From Paracoccaceae bacterium (lineage in GTDB: Bacteria; Pseudomonadota; Alphaproteobacteria; Rhodobacterales; Rhodobacteraceae), in the NCBI GenBank assembly GCA_027030435.1, contig JALVEX010000397.1, positions 1 to 21,580 of the forward strand: a stretch of 21,580 bases of DNA. The letters run 5' to 3'. Positions 1 to 6,661 of the stretch are shown here, in pieces (position 1 is the first letter of the stretch; every line of letters begins with the position of its first letter). The notes beneath the pieces are model-generated. The model was not told where the DNA came from. It made no database searches and saw only the letters and a list, made by a program, of their open reading frames with translations. A program made the translations under genes and the position numbers.

Positions 1-1122
1 CGTAATGGTTTCTACGCTTTCGGGCAGGGCACGCGTGAGCACACGCACGGTCCGCCCGATGGCCTCGGGTTCGGCCATGTAACGGGTATTCTCGATCCTC
101 ACTTCGGCGGTTCGGGGGTGGAGCGCCATAGCGGAAAGAAAAATGCCATCCCTGGCCAGCGCTTCGGCGGCCGCCTGCTGGATCCCGGCTTTGGTGGATG
201 TATCCTGCACCCATTGCGTATCCCAGCCGAGCGCGGATGCGCTGGCGCGCGGCTTCACCGGCAGCGGCGCCGGCTCGTTACCGCTTGGGGCCGAGGATAT
301 GCGCGGATTGATCGCGAAAGAAAGCGAGGCGCCGATTTCATTGCCGTAGAGGTAATAGCCCGAAAGGGTAACCCCTTTGCGAATCTGGTAATCAAAGCCG
401 AAATTCCAAGGCGACCGGGCATCGAATACGCCGCGCGCGCTCTCGACCTCGTATTTGTCGGAGGAATACTCTGCCTTCAGTGTAAGCTTATCGCTCGCCT
501 GCCAGTTCAGGCCCCCGAAAGCCGCCACAGGGCCGCGAAACCACTGATCGAAATTTGGCTTGCCACCCTCTCCGAAATCGAGCGGCGGGCGCGCGCCGAA
601 AGGGCTGGCAAAGCCGCCGCGGCTGCCAAGCCGCCCCCAGCCGAGGCCCGCGGTAAGGCGCAGGCGCTCGCCGATGGATTTCGTGGCAACCACATATTCA
701 CCGGCATAGACCCCGGTGCCCATGAAATCGCGAAGCCCGATGGCGATGGCGGGGCGCAGCCCTTCGCGGGCCTCATCCACAATGCGGAAACGCAGATCGA
801 AGCTGCGATCATAGAGCGTGGTGCCATCGGGAAAACCCGGCGGGTAATATCCGCGCAGCGCCGAATAGCGGAAACTGCCGGAGAGGCGGGGCGTGATCTG
901 GAAGGTGAGCGTGTTGCGGGAGGTATTGCCGAAATGGGCCGAGGTGAAGGAAAGGTTGGCATCGGGCGCACTGTCCGCCGTCGGCATGTCCACAAGGCCC
1001 GGATTGCCGTAAAGATTCGTGCCTGCGGATATCAGGCCGTCAGCCACCGGGGCCGTAGCCGATGCGGCAAACGCCACGGATGCGCCAAGAATGGTGCATG
1101 TTCTCGCATTGCAAGGCTTCAC
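1..1122 (-). CDS. yjbH: YjbH-family outer-membrane exopolysaccharide protein (3' part beyond window)
   Basis: The minus strand is open from a GTG at 1122 to the window edge, giving 374 residues with no stop; YjbH proteins are usually about 700 residues, so roughly half is visible. A stop codon lies two codons upstream of the GTG in the same frame, and AGGTGA overlaps it as ribosome site, which fixes the start. Residues 1-27 form a signal peptide (small hydrophobic stretch ending ASATAPVA). The mature start NLYGNPGLVDMPTAD is typical of the YjbH/WbfB family, outer-membrane proteins encoded with exopolysaccharide export genes. Alternating aromatic and polar residues, such as GYYLYGNEIGASLSF near 260, fit beta strands. 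No YjbE, F or G partner is seen upstream; the ABC importer genes end 122 bp away, so this gene probably has its own promoter. Family recognition is from memory of the N-terminal motif. Confidence 0.82.
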   Translation of the reverse strand, partial: MKPCNARTCTILGASVAFAASATAPVADGLISAGTNLYGNPGLVDMPTADSAPDANLSFTSAHFGNTSRNTLTFQITPRLSGSFRYSALRGYYPPGFPDGTTLYDRSFDLRFRIVDEAREGLRPAIAIGLRDFMGTGVYAGEYVVATKSIGERLRLTAGLGWGRLGSRGGFASPFGARPPLDFGEGGKPNFDQWFRGPVAAFGGLNWQASDKLTLKAEYSSDKYEVESARGVFDARSPWNFGFDYQIRKGVTLSGYYLYGNEIGASLSFAINPRISSAPSGNEPAPLPVKPRASASALGWDTQWVQDTSTKAGIQQAAAEALARDGIFLSAMALHPRTAEVRIENTRYMAEPEAIGRTVRVLTRALPESVETIT

Positions 1123-1192
1123 GGCTCACCTGCCCTTTTCTTCTTTTCCTGCTACATAGCACGGCGTGCCTGGAAACGCATCCCAAAACGCA

Positions 1193-1205
1193 ATATGCGG
1201 CATAT
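1193..1205. promoter_or_regulatory. Perfect 6-1-6 palindrome upstream of yjbH
   Basis: ATATGC-G-GCATAT lies 71 bp upstream of the yjbH start, in the 122-bp gap after the ABC transporter operon. A second short palindrome (GCACG-G-CGTGC, 1159-1169) lies between it and the gene. These could be operator sites for a dimeric regulator. No good -35/-10 pair and no T-tailed terminator for the transporter operon is visible in the gap. Function is speculative. Confidence 0.25.
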
Positions 1206-1244
1206 GATTTTCGCTTTCCCACAACATGTGTCATGGATCGCGTT

Positions 1245-2327
1245 TCACTTGCCTACCGGCTCGTCAGGCACCAGGAGCGCCTTTTGCGGATCGATCTCCA
1301 CAAACACCTGATCCCCCACGCCAAAGGGCTGCGCTACCGGCGGTGAAATCACGAATATTTCGCCAAATTCACTCTGCACCGTGTATTGGATCTGATTGCC
1401 GAGATAGGCCACATAGGAAACCGTGGCGGGAAAGGCCAGCGGTCCGGGCTCGGAGGTCAGCGCAAGATCATTGGGCCGCAGCACGAGCCGCGCGGGGCCG
1501 GTAATGGCCGCGCCATGGGGAAGCGTGATTTCGCGCCCGCCAAGGTTCAGCTTTGTTTCACTCTCCTCCGCCGCAATCACCTCGCAATCGGCAAGGTTCG
1601 CATCGCCGATGAAATCGGCAATGAAGGCCGAGTTCGGCCGCTCGTAAAGATCGTGCGGCGTGCCCGCCTGAGCGATCTCGGCATTGCGCATGACGATGAT
1701 GCGATCGGAAACGGCCATCGCCTCTTCCTGATCATGAGTCACGTAAACGGTTGTGAGGCCGAGATCCTGCTGGATCTGGCGGATTTCCTCGCGAACGCGG
1801 CGCCTCAGCTTTGCATCGAGGTTCGAAAGTGGTTCATCGAGGAGCAGCACTTCGGGCTCGAGAACGATGGCCCGCGCAACGGCCACGCGCTGTTGCTGCC
1901 CGCCCGAAAGCTCGCTTGGCAGGCGCTGGCCAAAGCCCTTGAGCCCCACCATCTCGAGCCCCTCCTCGGCCTTCGCGTGTGCCTTTTCTCTCGGGATGCC
2001 GCTCACCGTAAGCCCGTAGGCCACATTCTCGATCACGCTCATGTGCGGGAACAGTGCATAGGACTGAAACACCATCGAGACCTTGCGGTAGGTTGCGGAA
2101 AGATGGGTCACGTCCTCGCCGCCGATCAGGATCCGCCCCTCGGTGGCGGATTCGAGCCCCGCGATCAGGCGCAGGGTGGTTGTCTTGCCGCAGCCCGAGG
2201 GGCCGAGCAGGGTGACGAGCTCCCCGGGCTCGATCGAAAGCGAGAGCTTCTTCAATGCGGTGACCTCGCCGTAGCGCTTCACCACATCCTCGAACACGAC
2301 AGAGCCCTTTTCCGGCTTCTCACCCAT
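1245..2327 (-). CDS. ABC importer ATPase subunit (FbpC/PotA-like, with TOBE domain)
   Basis: This is the ATP-hydrolysing subunit of an importer, acting at the cytoplasmic face of the membrane. Numbered from a possible upstream GTG at 2351 (368 aa), it shows Walker A GPSGCGKT (50-57), Q-loop Gln96, signature LSGGQ (148-152), Walker B VLLLDEP (168-174), D-loop SNLD and the switch His206. The C-terminal 100 residues have the composition of a TOBE regulatory domain, as in FbpC, PotA and CysA. I prefer the ATG at 2327 (360 aa), because GGAG sits 8 nt before it; the GTG at 2351 has no good ribosome site and lies 4 bp from the permease stop. It is the last gene of a binding protein-permease-ATPase operon, and its role is inferred from that context. 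The family covers iron, polyamine and sulfate importers, so the substrate is not fixed by this subunit. Confidence 0.93.
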   Translation of the reverse strand: MGEKPEKGSVVFEDVVKRYGEVTALKKLSLSIEPGELVTLLGPSGCGKTTTLRLIAGLESATEGRILIGGEDVTHLSATYRKVSMVFQSYALFPHMSVIENVAYGLTVSGIPREKAHAKAEEGLEMVGLKGFGQRLPSELSGGQQQRVAVARAIVLEPEVLLLDEPLSNLDAKLRRRVREEIRQIQQDLGLTTVYVTHDQEEAMAVSDRIIVMRNAEIAQAGTPHDLYERPNSAFIADFIGDANLADCEVIAAEESETKLNLGGREITLPHGAAITGPARLVLRPNDLALTSEPGPLAFPATVSYVAYLGNQIQYTVQSEFGEIFVISPPVAQPFGVGDQVFVEIDPQKALLVPDEPVGK

Positions 2328-2354
2328 TTCCTTTTCTCCCGCTGTCTGCACCGC

Positions 2355-4550
2355 TCAGGCCCTCCCCGCAGCAACCGGCTCGATCCGGTTTTCCCGCCGC
2401 AGCCGGCGCCTCCCGAAAAGGAACTGCGTGGCCATGATCACTGCGAGCATGGTCACGATCAGCACGGCCGAATAGGCGATCGCGAGGCCGTAATCGCCGT
2501 TTTCCACCCGCCCGACGATGAAGGTCGTCGCCATGTTGTGTTTGGCGGTATAGAGGAAGATCACCGCGGAAACCGAAGTGATCGCACGCACGAAGCTGTA
2601 GGTAAGCGCGGCCACCATCGCCGGGCCCATGAGAGGGGCGATCACCCGGCGCACCGTGGTGAAACTGTTGGCGCCGAGGGTGATCGAGGCTTCATCGAGG
2701 CTCTTGTCAAGCTGGCTCATGGCCGCGATTCCGCCCCGCACGCCAACAGGCATGTTGCGGAAAACGAACACGATGATGAGGATGAGCGCGGTGCCGGTCA
2801 GCTCGATGGGCGGAAAGTTGAACGCCAGCACATAGCTTACGCCGATCACCGTGCCCGGAATGGCGAAGCTCAGCATGGTGGAAAATTCGAACGCATCCTT
2901 GCCGCGAAAATTCTGGCGCACCAGCAGATAGGCCGTGGCCAGCCCCACAAGCGCGGTGAGAGGCGCGGCGATGGAGGCGATCTCGAGAGTGGTGAAGTAG
3001 CTGTCCCACGCAACGCCGGTCAGCTTGAGGGCGCCGTTCTTCAGCTTCATGCCGAAGGCGCGGATGTAATGCTCGAGCGTGAAGCTGTTGTCATAGCCCC
3101 AGAGCTTCGCGAAGCTGCCGAAGATGATCATGCTGTAAACGATTGCCGTGAAGGCGGCCCATGGAAGGGCGGTCAGGTAGCAGGCCCATTTGACGCCCCG
3201 GCTCAGGGCCACATGGGCACCGGAATCCGCCTTGCCGGTGACGGTGGCGTAGGATTTCGTGCCCACCCATCTGCGCTGGGCCAGAAAGGCGCCAAGCGTG
3301 AGCACGAGGAGGACGATGGCGAGCGTGGCCGCGCGGGCCGGATTGGCCACGGCGCCGACGATGGAGAAGTAGATTTCGGTCGAGAGCACGTTGAAATTGC
3401 CGCCAAGCACCAGGGGATTGCCGAAATCGGCCAGGCTCTCGATGAAGCCGAGCAGGAAGGCGGCAGCGAGCCCGGGGCGCATCAGGGGCAGCGAGACATA
3501 TCGGAAGGTTTGCCAGCGGTTGGCATTGAGTGTTTGCGAGGCTTCTTCCATCGAGGGGCTCACCCCCTCCACCACCCCGATCAGCACGAGAAAGGCGATC
3601 GGCGTGAAGGAAAGAAGCTGGGCAATGTAGATGCCCCAGAAGCTGTAGAGCCAGCGGGATTTTTCGATTCCGAAGAGATCGGAAAACAGCGCCGTTGCCG
3701 CTCCGGCCCGCCCGAAAAGCAGGATCAGCGCCAGCCCGATCACGAAAGGCGGGGTGATGATGGGGATCACGGTCAGCACCCGCAGGAGCGGCTTGGCAGC
3801 GAAATTGGTGCGCGTGAAGATGAGCGCGAAGGCAAGGCCCAGCGCTGTTGTCCCTACGCCAGCGGCGATTGCCAGCATGAGCGAATTGATCGCCGGCCCG
3901 CAGCTCCCCTGCCCTACGAGGCAACCGATCCCCCAGATGTCGGCGCTGAAGAACCTCGGGATGAAAAGGCCCGGCTCGAACGCGCCTGCGGATGTCTGGA
4001 AGGCGCTGATCAGAATATGCGCCACCGGGTAGAAAACGAAGACACCGACAAGCGATACGATAAGCCCGATCATGCCTGTCACGAAGGCATCCCCGCGCCC
4101 CTTGCCCATGCCCGATATGGCCGTTGTCAGCACGAAAAGGAGGCCAAGAAGGGTCACCGCGGCGCCGGCGCCAAAGCCGATCTGGCCCTGTTCGGCAGCC
4201 GTGCCCGCGAGAAGATCCTTTAGAATGCGCGGCCCGTGGCGCACGATCACGAGGCCCTGAAGCGTTGTCCAGCCAAGGCCGAGGGCCGCGACGGCCGCCG
4301 TGAGGCGCGCGGCCCGGACAGGCGGTTTCACCAGGAGCTGCACAAGAGCCGCCGCGAGCAGCGCAAGCAGGGCCCCCGCCAGCCACCAGCGCCCGTGGAG
4401 CAGGATCTGCAACAGCGCGGGCGCATTTTCGGGCGATGCCGGGTCGGTTATCCAGCCAAATGACCAGAACCCGCCATCGACCATATACCAAGGCAGCAGG
4501 CAAAATCCGGCCAGCCCCACGGCGATCCATTGGAAGATGATGCGCTTCAT
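2355..4550 (-). CDS. Fused two-domain ABC importer permease (FbpB/AfuB-like)
   Basis: This membrane channel subunit has two homologous BPD_transp_1 (MetI-like) halves in one chain. Each half carries the cytoplasmic EAA loop that docks the ATPase: EEASQTLNANRWQTFRYVSL near 336-355 and DEASITLGANSFTTVRRVI near 619-637. This arrangement is typical of FbpB-type ferric-iron permeases. The protein is about 731 residues, longer than the roughly 500-550 usual for FbpB. The excess is an N-terminal region of about 150 residues with around four hydrophobic segments (about 8-25, 56-76, 84-104, 128-148). The ATG at 4550 is chosen because GGAG lies 8 nt upstream; an in-frame GTG at 4553 directly precedes it. 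It ends a few bases before the ATPase gene, so the two are surely co-transcribed. Substrate specificity is not determined here. Confidence 0.92.
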   Translation of the reverse strand: MKRIIFQWIAVGLAGFCLLPWYMVDGGFWSFGWITDPASPENAPALLQILLHGRWWLAGALLALLAAALVQLLVKPPVRAARLTAAVAALGLGWTTLQGLVIVRHGPRILKDLLAGTAAEQGQIGFGAGAAVTLLGLLFVLTTAISGMGKGRGDAFVTGMIGLIVSLVGVFVFYPVAHILISAFQTSAGAFEPGLFIPRFFSADIWGIGCLVGQGSCGPAINSLMLAIAAGVGTTALGLAFALIFTRTNFAAKPLLRVLTVIPIITPPFVIGLALILLFGRAGAATALFSDLFGIEKSRWLYSFWGIYIAQLLSFTPIAFLVLIGVVEGVSPSMEEASQTLNANRWQTFRYVSLPLMRPGLAAAFLLGFIESLADFGNPLVLGGNFNVLSTEIYFSIVGAVANPARAATLAIVLLVLTLGAFLAQRRWVGTKSYATVTGKADSGAHVALSRGVKWACYLTALPWAAFTAIVYSMIIFGSFAKLWGYDNSFTLEHYIRAFGMKLKNGALKLTGVAWDSYFTTLEIASIAAPLTALVGLATAYLLVRQNFRGKDAFEFSTMLSFAIPGTVIGVSYVLAFNFPPIELTGTALILIIVFVFRNMPVGVRGGIAAMSQLDKSLDEASITLGANSFTTVRRVIAPLMGPAMVAALTYSFVRAITSVSAVIFLYTAKHNMATTFIVGRVENGDYGLAIAYSAVLIVTMLAVIMATQFLFGRRRLRRENRIEPVAAGRA

Positions 4551-4566
4551 CACGAAGGCTCCGCAA

Positions 4567-4592
4567 GAGGCCGGACCATTTGATCCGGCCTC
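4567..4592 (-). promoter_or_regulatory. Intercistronic stem-loop between binding protein and permease genes
   Basis: GAGGCCGGA and TCCGGCCTC form a perfect 9-bp stem around an 8-nt loop in the 55-bp gap between the binding-protein stop and the permease start. No T-run follows, so it is not a full intrinsic terminator. Such hairpins after binding-protein genes (known from malE-malF) protect the upstream mRNA from 3' decay and let the binding protein exceed the permease in amount. The permease ribosome site GGAG starts about 5 nt after the stem. The role is inferred. Confidence 0.6.
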
Positions 4593-4605
4593 ATCGGCGG
4601 GAGGG

Positions 4606-5625
4606 CTAGTTGCCCGCGTCCTTCACTTCCTCGTCCCAGCGCTTCAACAGGCGCTCGCGGGTTTCGGTGCTGCCGTAGGTGGCAAAATCGTAATCGATCA
4701 GCTTGATCGTCGAGGGGTCCGGCGCTTCCGGCGGCAGGGTCGCGTTCTTGTTCGAGGGCACGTTATAGACTCCCACCTGCGGCCCGAGGGATTGCGCCTC
4801 GGCGCTCAGCGCGAACTCGACGAACTTCTTCGCCGCATCCAGATGCTTCGTGCCGCTGATGATGCTGACGCCGCCCACCTCATAGCCGGTGCCCTCGCAG
4901 GGCGATACGATCTTGAGCGGAAAGCCCTTCTTGGCCAGTTTCACCATGTCGTGCTCGAAGCCGATCGAGATACCGGTTTCGCCGCGTGCGGCCGCCTTGG
5001 AGGGGGCGGAGCCGGATTTCGTGTATTGGTTCACGTTCTTGCCGATCTCGCGCAAGAGCTTGAAGGCCTCGTCTTCGCCAAACACCTGCACAAGCGTGGC
5101 AAGTTCGGTATAGGCGGTGCCGGAGCTGTTGGGATTGGCCACCTGGATTTCGCCCTTGTACATCGGATCGGCGAGATCCTTCCAGCAGGCGGGCGGCGTG
5201 ATGCCTTTCTCCTTCAGCACGTCATCGTTGTAGGCGATGCCGAGCACCCCGAGATGGATGCCGATGGTGCGTCCGCCGGAGATATCCGCCAGCTTCTGAG
5301 CCCAGCCCAGAAGCTCGGAAGTATCCACGCCGGAGGGCTGTGTCAGCCCCTCGGCGGCAGCGATCAGATGCGGATCGCCCGTTCCGCCCCACCAGACATC
5401 AATCTTCGGATTGCCGGCTTCGGCGCGCACCTGCGCCAGGGTTTCGCCGGTGCTCTTGCGCACCATCGAAACATCTATCCCCGTCTTTTCGGTGAAGGCG
5501 CTTGTCATCAGGTCGCACCAATCCTGCTCGTTGCTGCACACGATGCTCAGCTCTTCGGCCATCGCGCCATTTGCAGCAAGGAGCGTTGCGATCAATGCCG
5601 CACCCAGCGTGTTTCTTTTCTTCAT
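4606..5625 (-). CDS. Periplasmic ABC substrate-binding protein (FbpA/AfuA-like, COG1840-type)
   Basis: This is the ligand receptor for the importer encoded downstream. The ATG at 5625 is chosen because GGGAG lies 8 nt upstream and a Sec signal peptide follows (KKR, hydrophobic core, cleavage after AMA at 23); the frame stays open to 5694 but that part reads as leader. The mature protein (about 316 aa of 339) has the type-2 periplasmic-binding pattern: IDVWWGGTGDPHLIAAAEG (75-93), an AYNDDVLK hinge segment (131-138), NPNSSGTAYTELA (165-176) and the C-terminal DAAKKFVEFALS. Four Cys (C30, C37, C147, C243) could form two disulfides. The adjacent Tyr pair that binds iron in classic FbpA is not evident; the matching region reads GVYNVPSN. 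Proteins of this type are often labelled iron-binding, but some bind phosphorylated organic ligands. The gene is first in the operon and divergent from a two-component system. Confidence 0.9.
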   Translation of the reverse strand: MKKRNTLGAALIATLLAANGAMAEELSIVCSNEQDWCDLMTSAFTEKTGIDVSMVRKSTGETLAQVRAEAGNPKIDVWWGGTGDPHLIAAAEGLTQPSGVDTSELLGWAQKLADISGGRTIGIHLGVLGIAYNDDVLKEKGITPPACWKDLADPMYKGEIQVANPNSSGTAYTELATLVQVFGEDEAFKLLREIGKNVNQYTKSGSAPSKAAARGETGISIGFEHDMVKLAKKGFPLKIVSPCEGTGYEVGGVSIISGTKHLDAAKKFVEFALSAEAQSLGPQVGVYNVPSNKNATLPPEAPDPSTIKLIDYDFATYGSTETRERLLKRWDEEVKDAGN

Positions 5626-5753
5626 CTTTCTTTCTCCCTGTTTGATGCCACCCGTCTTGTTGCAGGCAGATTTGCCCCGGGGGTGGTCTTCCAATACGAT
5701 ACGCCTCGCAAGAACCGATGCGCGAGGGGGTGAATGTTAATACTCCTGCATTA

Positions 5754-5770
5754 TTACGTTATTTACGTTA
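5754..5770. promoter_or_regulatory. Tandem TTACGTTA direct repeat: candidate response-regulator site
   Basis: Two exact copies of TTACGTTA (5754-5761 and 5763-5770) lie head to tail with 9-bp period in an AT-rich patch of the 286-bp gap between the importer and the two-component system. TGTTAA (5735-5740) and TTAACA (5768-5773) form a wider inverted pair across the same patch. OmpR/PhoB-type regulators, such as the one encoded 142 bp away, bind tandem direct half-sites with a period near 10-11 bp. The repeat is about 128-145 bp upstream of the binding-protein start codon, so it could activate the importer promoter. The repeat is seen; its role is inferred. Confidence 0.45.
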
Positions 5771-5850
5771 ACAATATTTCACTGCATAAGCATGGGGTTT
5801 CCCCGCACAGATCCAATATGCCACGGCAGACCACAAAGCGTAAATGACAA

Positions 5851-5879
5851 TTGGCGGTTTTCGCCTAATGCACTATTCT
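5851..5879 (+). promoter_or_regulatory. Sigma70-like promoter for the response-regulator gene
   Basis: TTGGCG (5851-5856) and TATTCT (5874-5879) are separated by exactly 17 bp. Transcription would begin near 5886, leaving a leader of about 26 nt that contains GGGGA before the ATG at 5912. Both hexamers match the sigma70 consensus at four or more positions. It points away from the importer operon, so the gap holds divergent promoters. No matching hexamer pair was clear for the importer side. Confidence 0.5.
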
Positions 5880-5911
5880 TGCCCAAATGATGTAACGAAC
5901 CTGACGGGGAA

Positions 5912-6661
5912 ATGATGAGCGCAGGGCCTGACATCCGGCCTCGGATAGCTGTTGTGGATGATGATCCCGCCATGCGCGAGACACTGGCGGATCTGCTGAA
6001 GGAAAACGGCTTCGATCCGATTCTTCTTTCAGGAAGCCAGGAATTCCATGAGATGGGCGATCCCCCGCCGGTCGATCTGGCGCTCATCGATCTCAAGCTC
6101 AACGGCGAATCCGGCCTCGCACTGGCCATAAGCATCCGCAACCGGATCGATCTGCCGATCGTGATGCTCACCGGCGTTGGCGATGTGGTTGACAAGATCG
6201 TCGGCCTAGAAACCGGGGCCGACGATTACCTGATGAAGCCCTTCAACCCACGCGAACTCATCGCCCGCCTGCGCGCGGTTCTTCGCCGTTACAATGCGTC
6301 ACCCTATCCCACAAACCGGATGCCGGCAGGCCCGGATGGGGGCATCGCCTTTGGCGGCAACACGCTCGATCCCGTGCGCCGGGAAGTCTATGCGCCGGAT
6401 GGCTCGGTGATTCCGCTCACCAATGCGGAATTTCGCCTGCTCGAATATTTCCTGCGCAACCCGAACCGGATCATCCCCCGCACGGAGCTTCTGGCCGCGC
6501 TTGGCAGTGATCTTTCCCATTATGTCGATCGCACGATCGATGTGCTGATCCTTCGCCTGCGCCGGAAAATCGAGGTGGCCCCCTCCAAACCCGTCCATCT
6601 CCAGACACGGCGCGGCCAGGGCTATATCTTCGTAACCGATCCGCAAGGGCATGTTTCCTGA
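5912..6661 (+). CDS. OmpR/PhoB-family response regulator
   Basis: This cytoplasmic transcription factor is activated by phosphorylation. The receiver domain (residues about 10-125) shows the acidic pocket in VVDDDP (14-19), phospho-acceptor Asp60 in LIDLKLNG, Thr87 in MLTGVGD and Lys109 in MKPFNP. A winged-helix DNA-binding domain follows (about 145-245), with the typical FGGNTLDP start, LTNAEFRLLEYFL and the recognition-helix region HYVDRTIDVLILRLRRKI. The length of 249 aa is normal. The start may be ATG 5912 or the adjacent ATG 5915; GGGGA precedes both. Its stop overlaps the kinase start by one base (TGATG), so the two are translationally coupled. The divergent placement next to the importer suggests that importer as its target, probably through the tandem repeat in the shared gap. 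Confidence 0.95.
   Translation: MMSAGPDIRPRIAVVDDDPAMRETLADLLKENGFDPILLSGSQEFHEMGDPPPVDLALIDLKLNGESGLALAISIRNRIDLPIVMLTGVGDVVDKIVGLETGADDYLMKPFNPRELIARLRAVLRRYNASPYPTNRMPAGPDGGIAFGGNTLDPVRREVYAPDGSVIPLTNAEFRLLEYFLRNPNRIIPRTELLAALGSDLSHYVDRTIDVLILRLRRKIEVAPSKPVHLQTRRGQGYIFVTDPQGHVS

Noticed and set aside
118..1311. Plus-strand open frame opposite the YjbH gene
   Set aside because: The minus strand has a signal peptide and YjbH motif in a continuous frame to the edge; the plus frame is basic, featureless and crosses into the ATPase gene.
1386..4223. Long plus-strand open frame (about 945 codons) opposite the ABC transporter genes
   Set aside because: It is antisense to clear ATPase and permease genes, is rich in His, Arg and Gly in low-complexity fashion, has no domain and no ribosome site; it is a GC-rich shadow.
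5626..5694. N-terminal extension of the binding protein from 5694
   Set aside because: Residues before the Met at 5625 contain no ribosome site upstream and would put a hydrophilic stretch before the signal peptide.
5794..5804. GGGG-TTT-CCCC palindrome between importer and regulator genes
   Set aside because: A 4-bp stem with a 3-nt loop is expected by chance, and nothing around it suggests an operator or terminator.
5626..5911. Fur or Irr box upstream of the putative iron transporter
   Set aside because: I looked for GATAAT-type Fur repeats and TTTAGAA-type iron-control elements and saw none; only the TTACGTTA repeat stands out.
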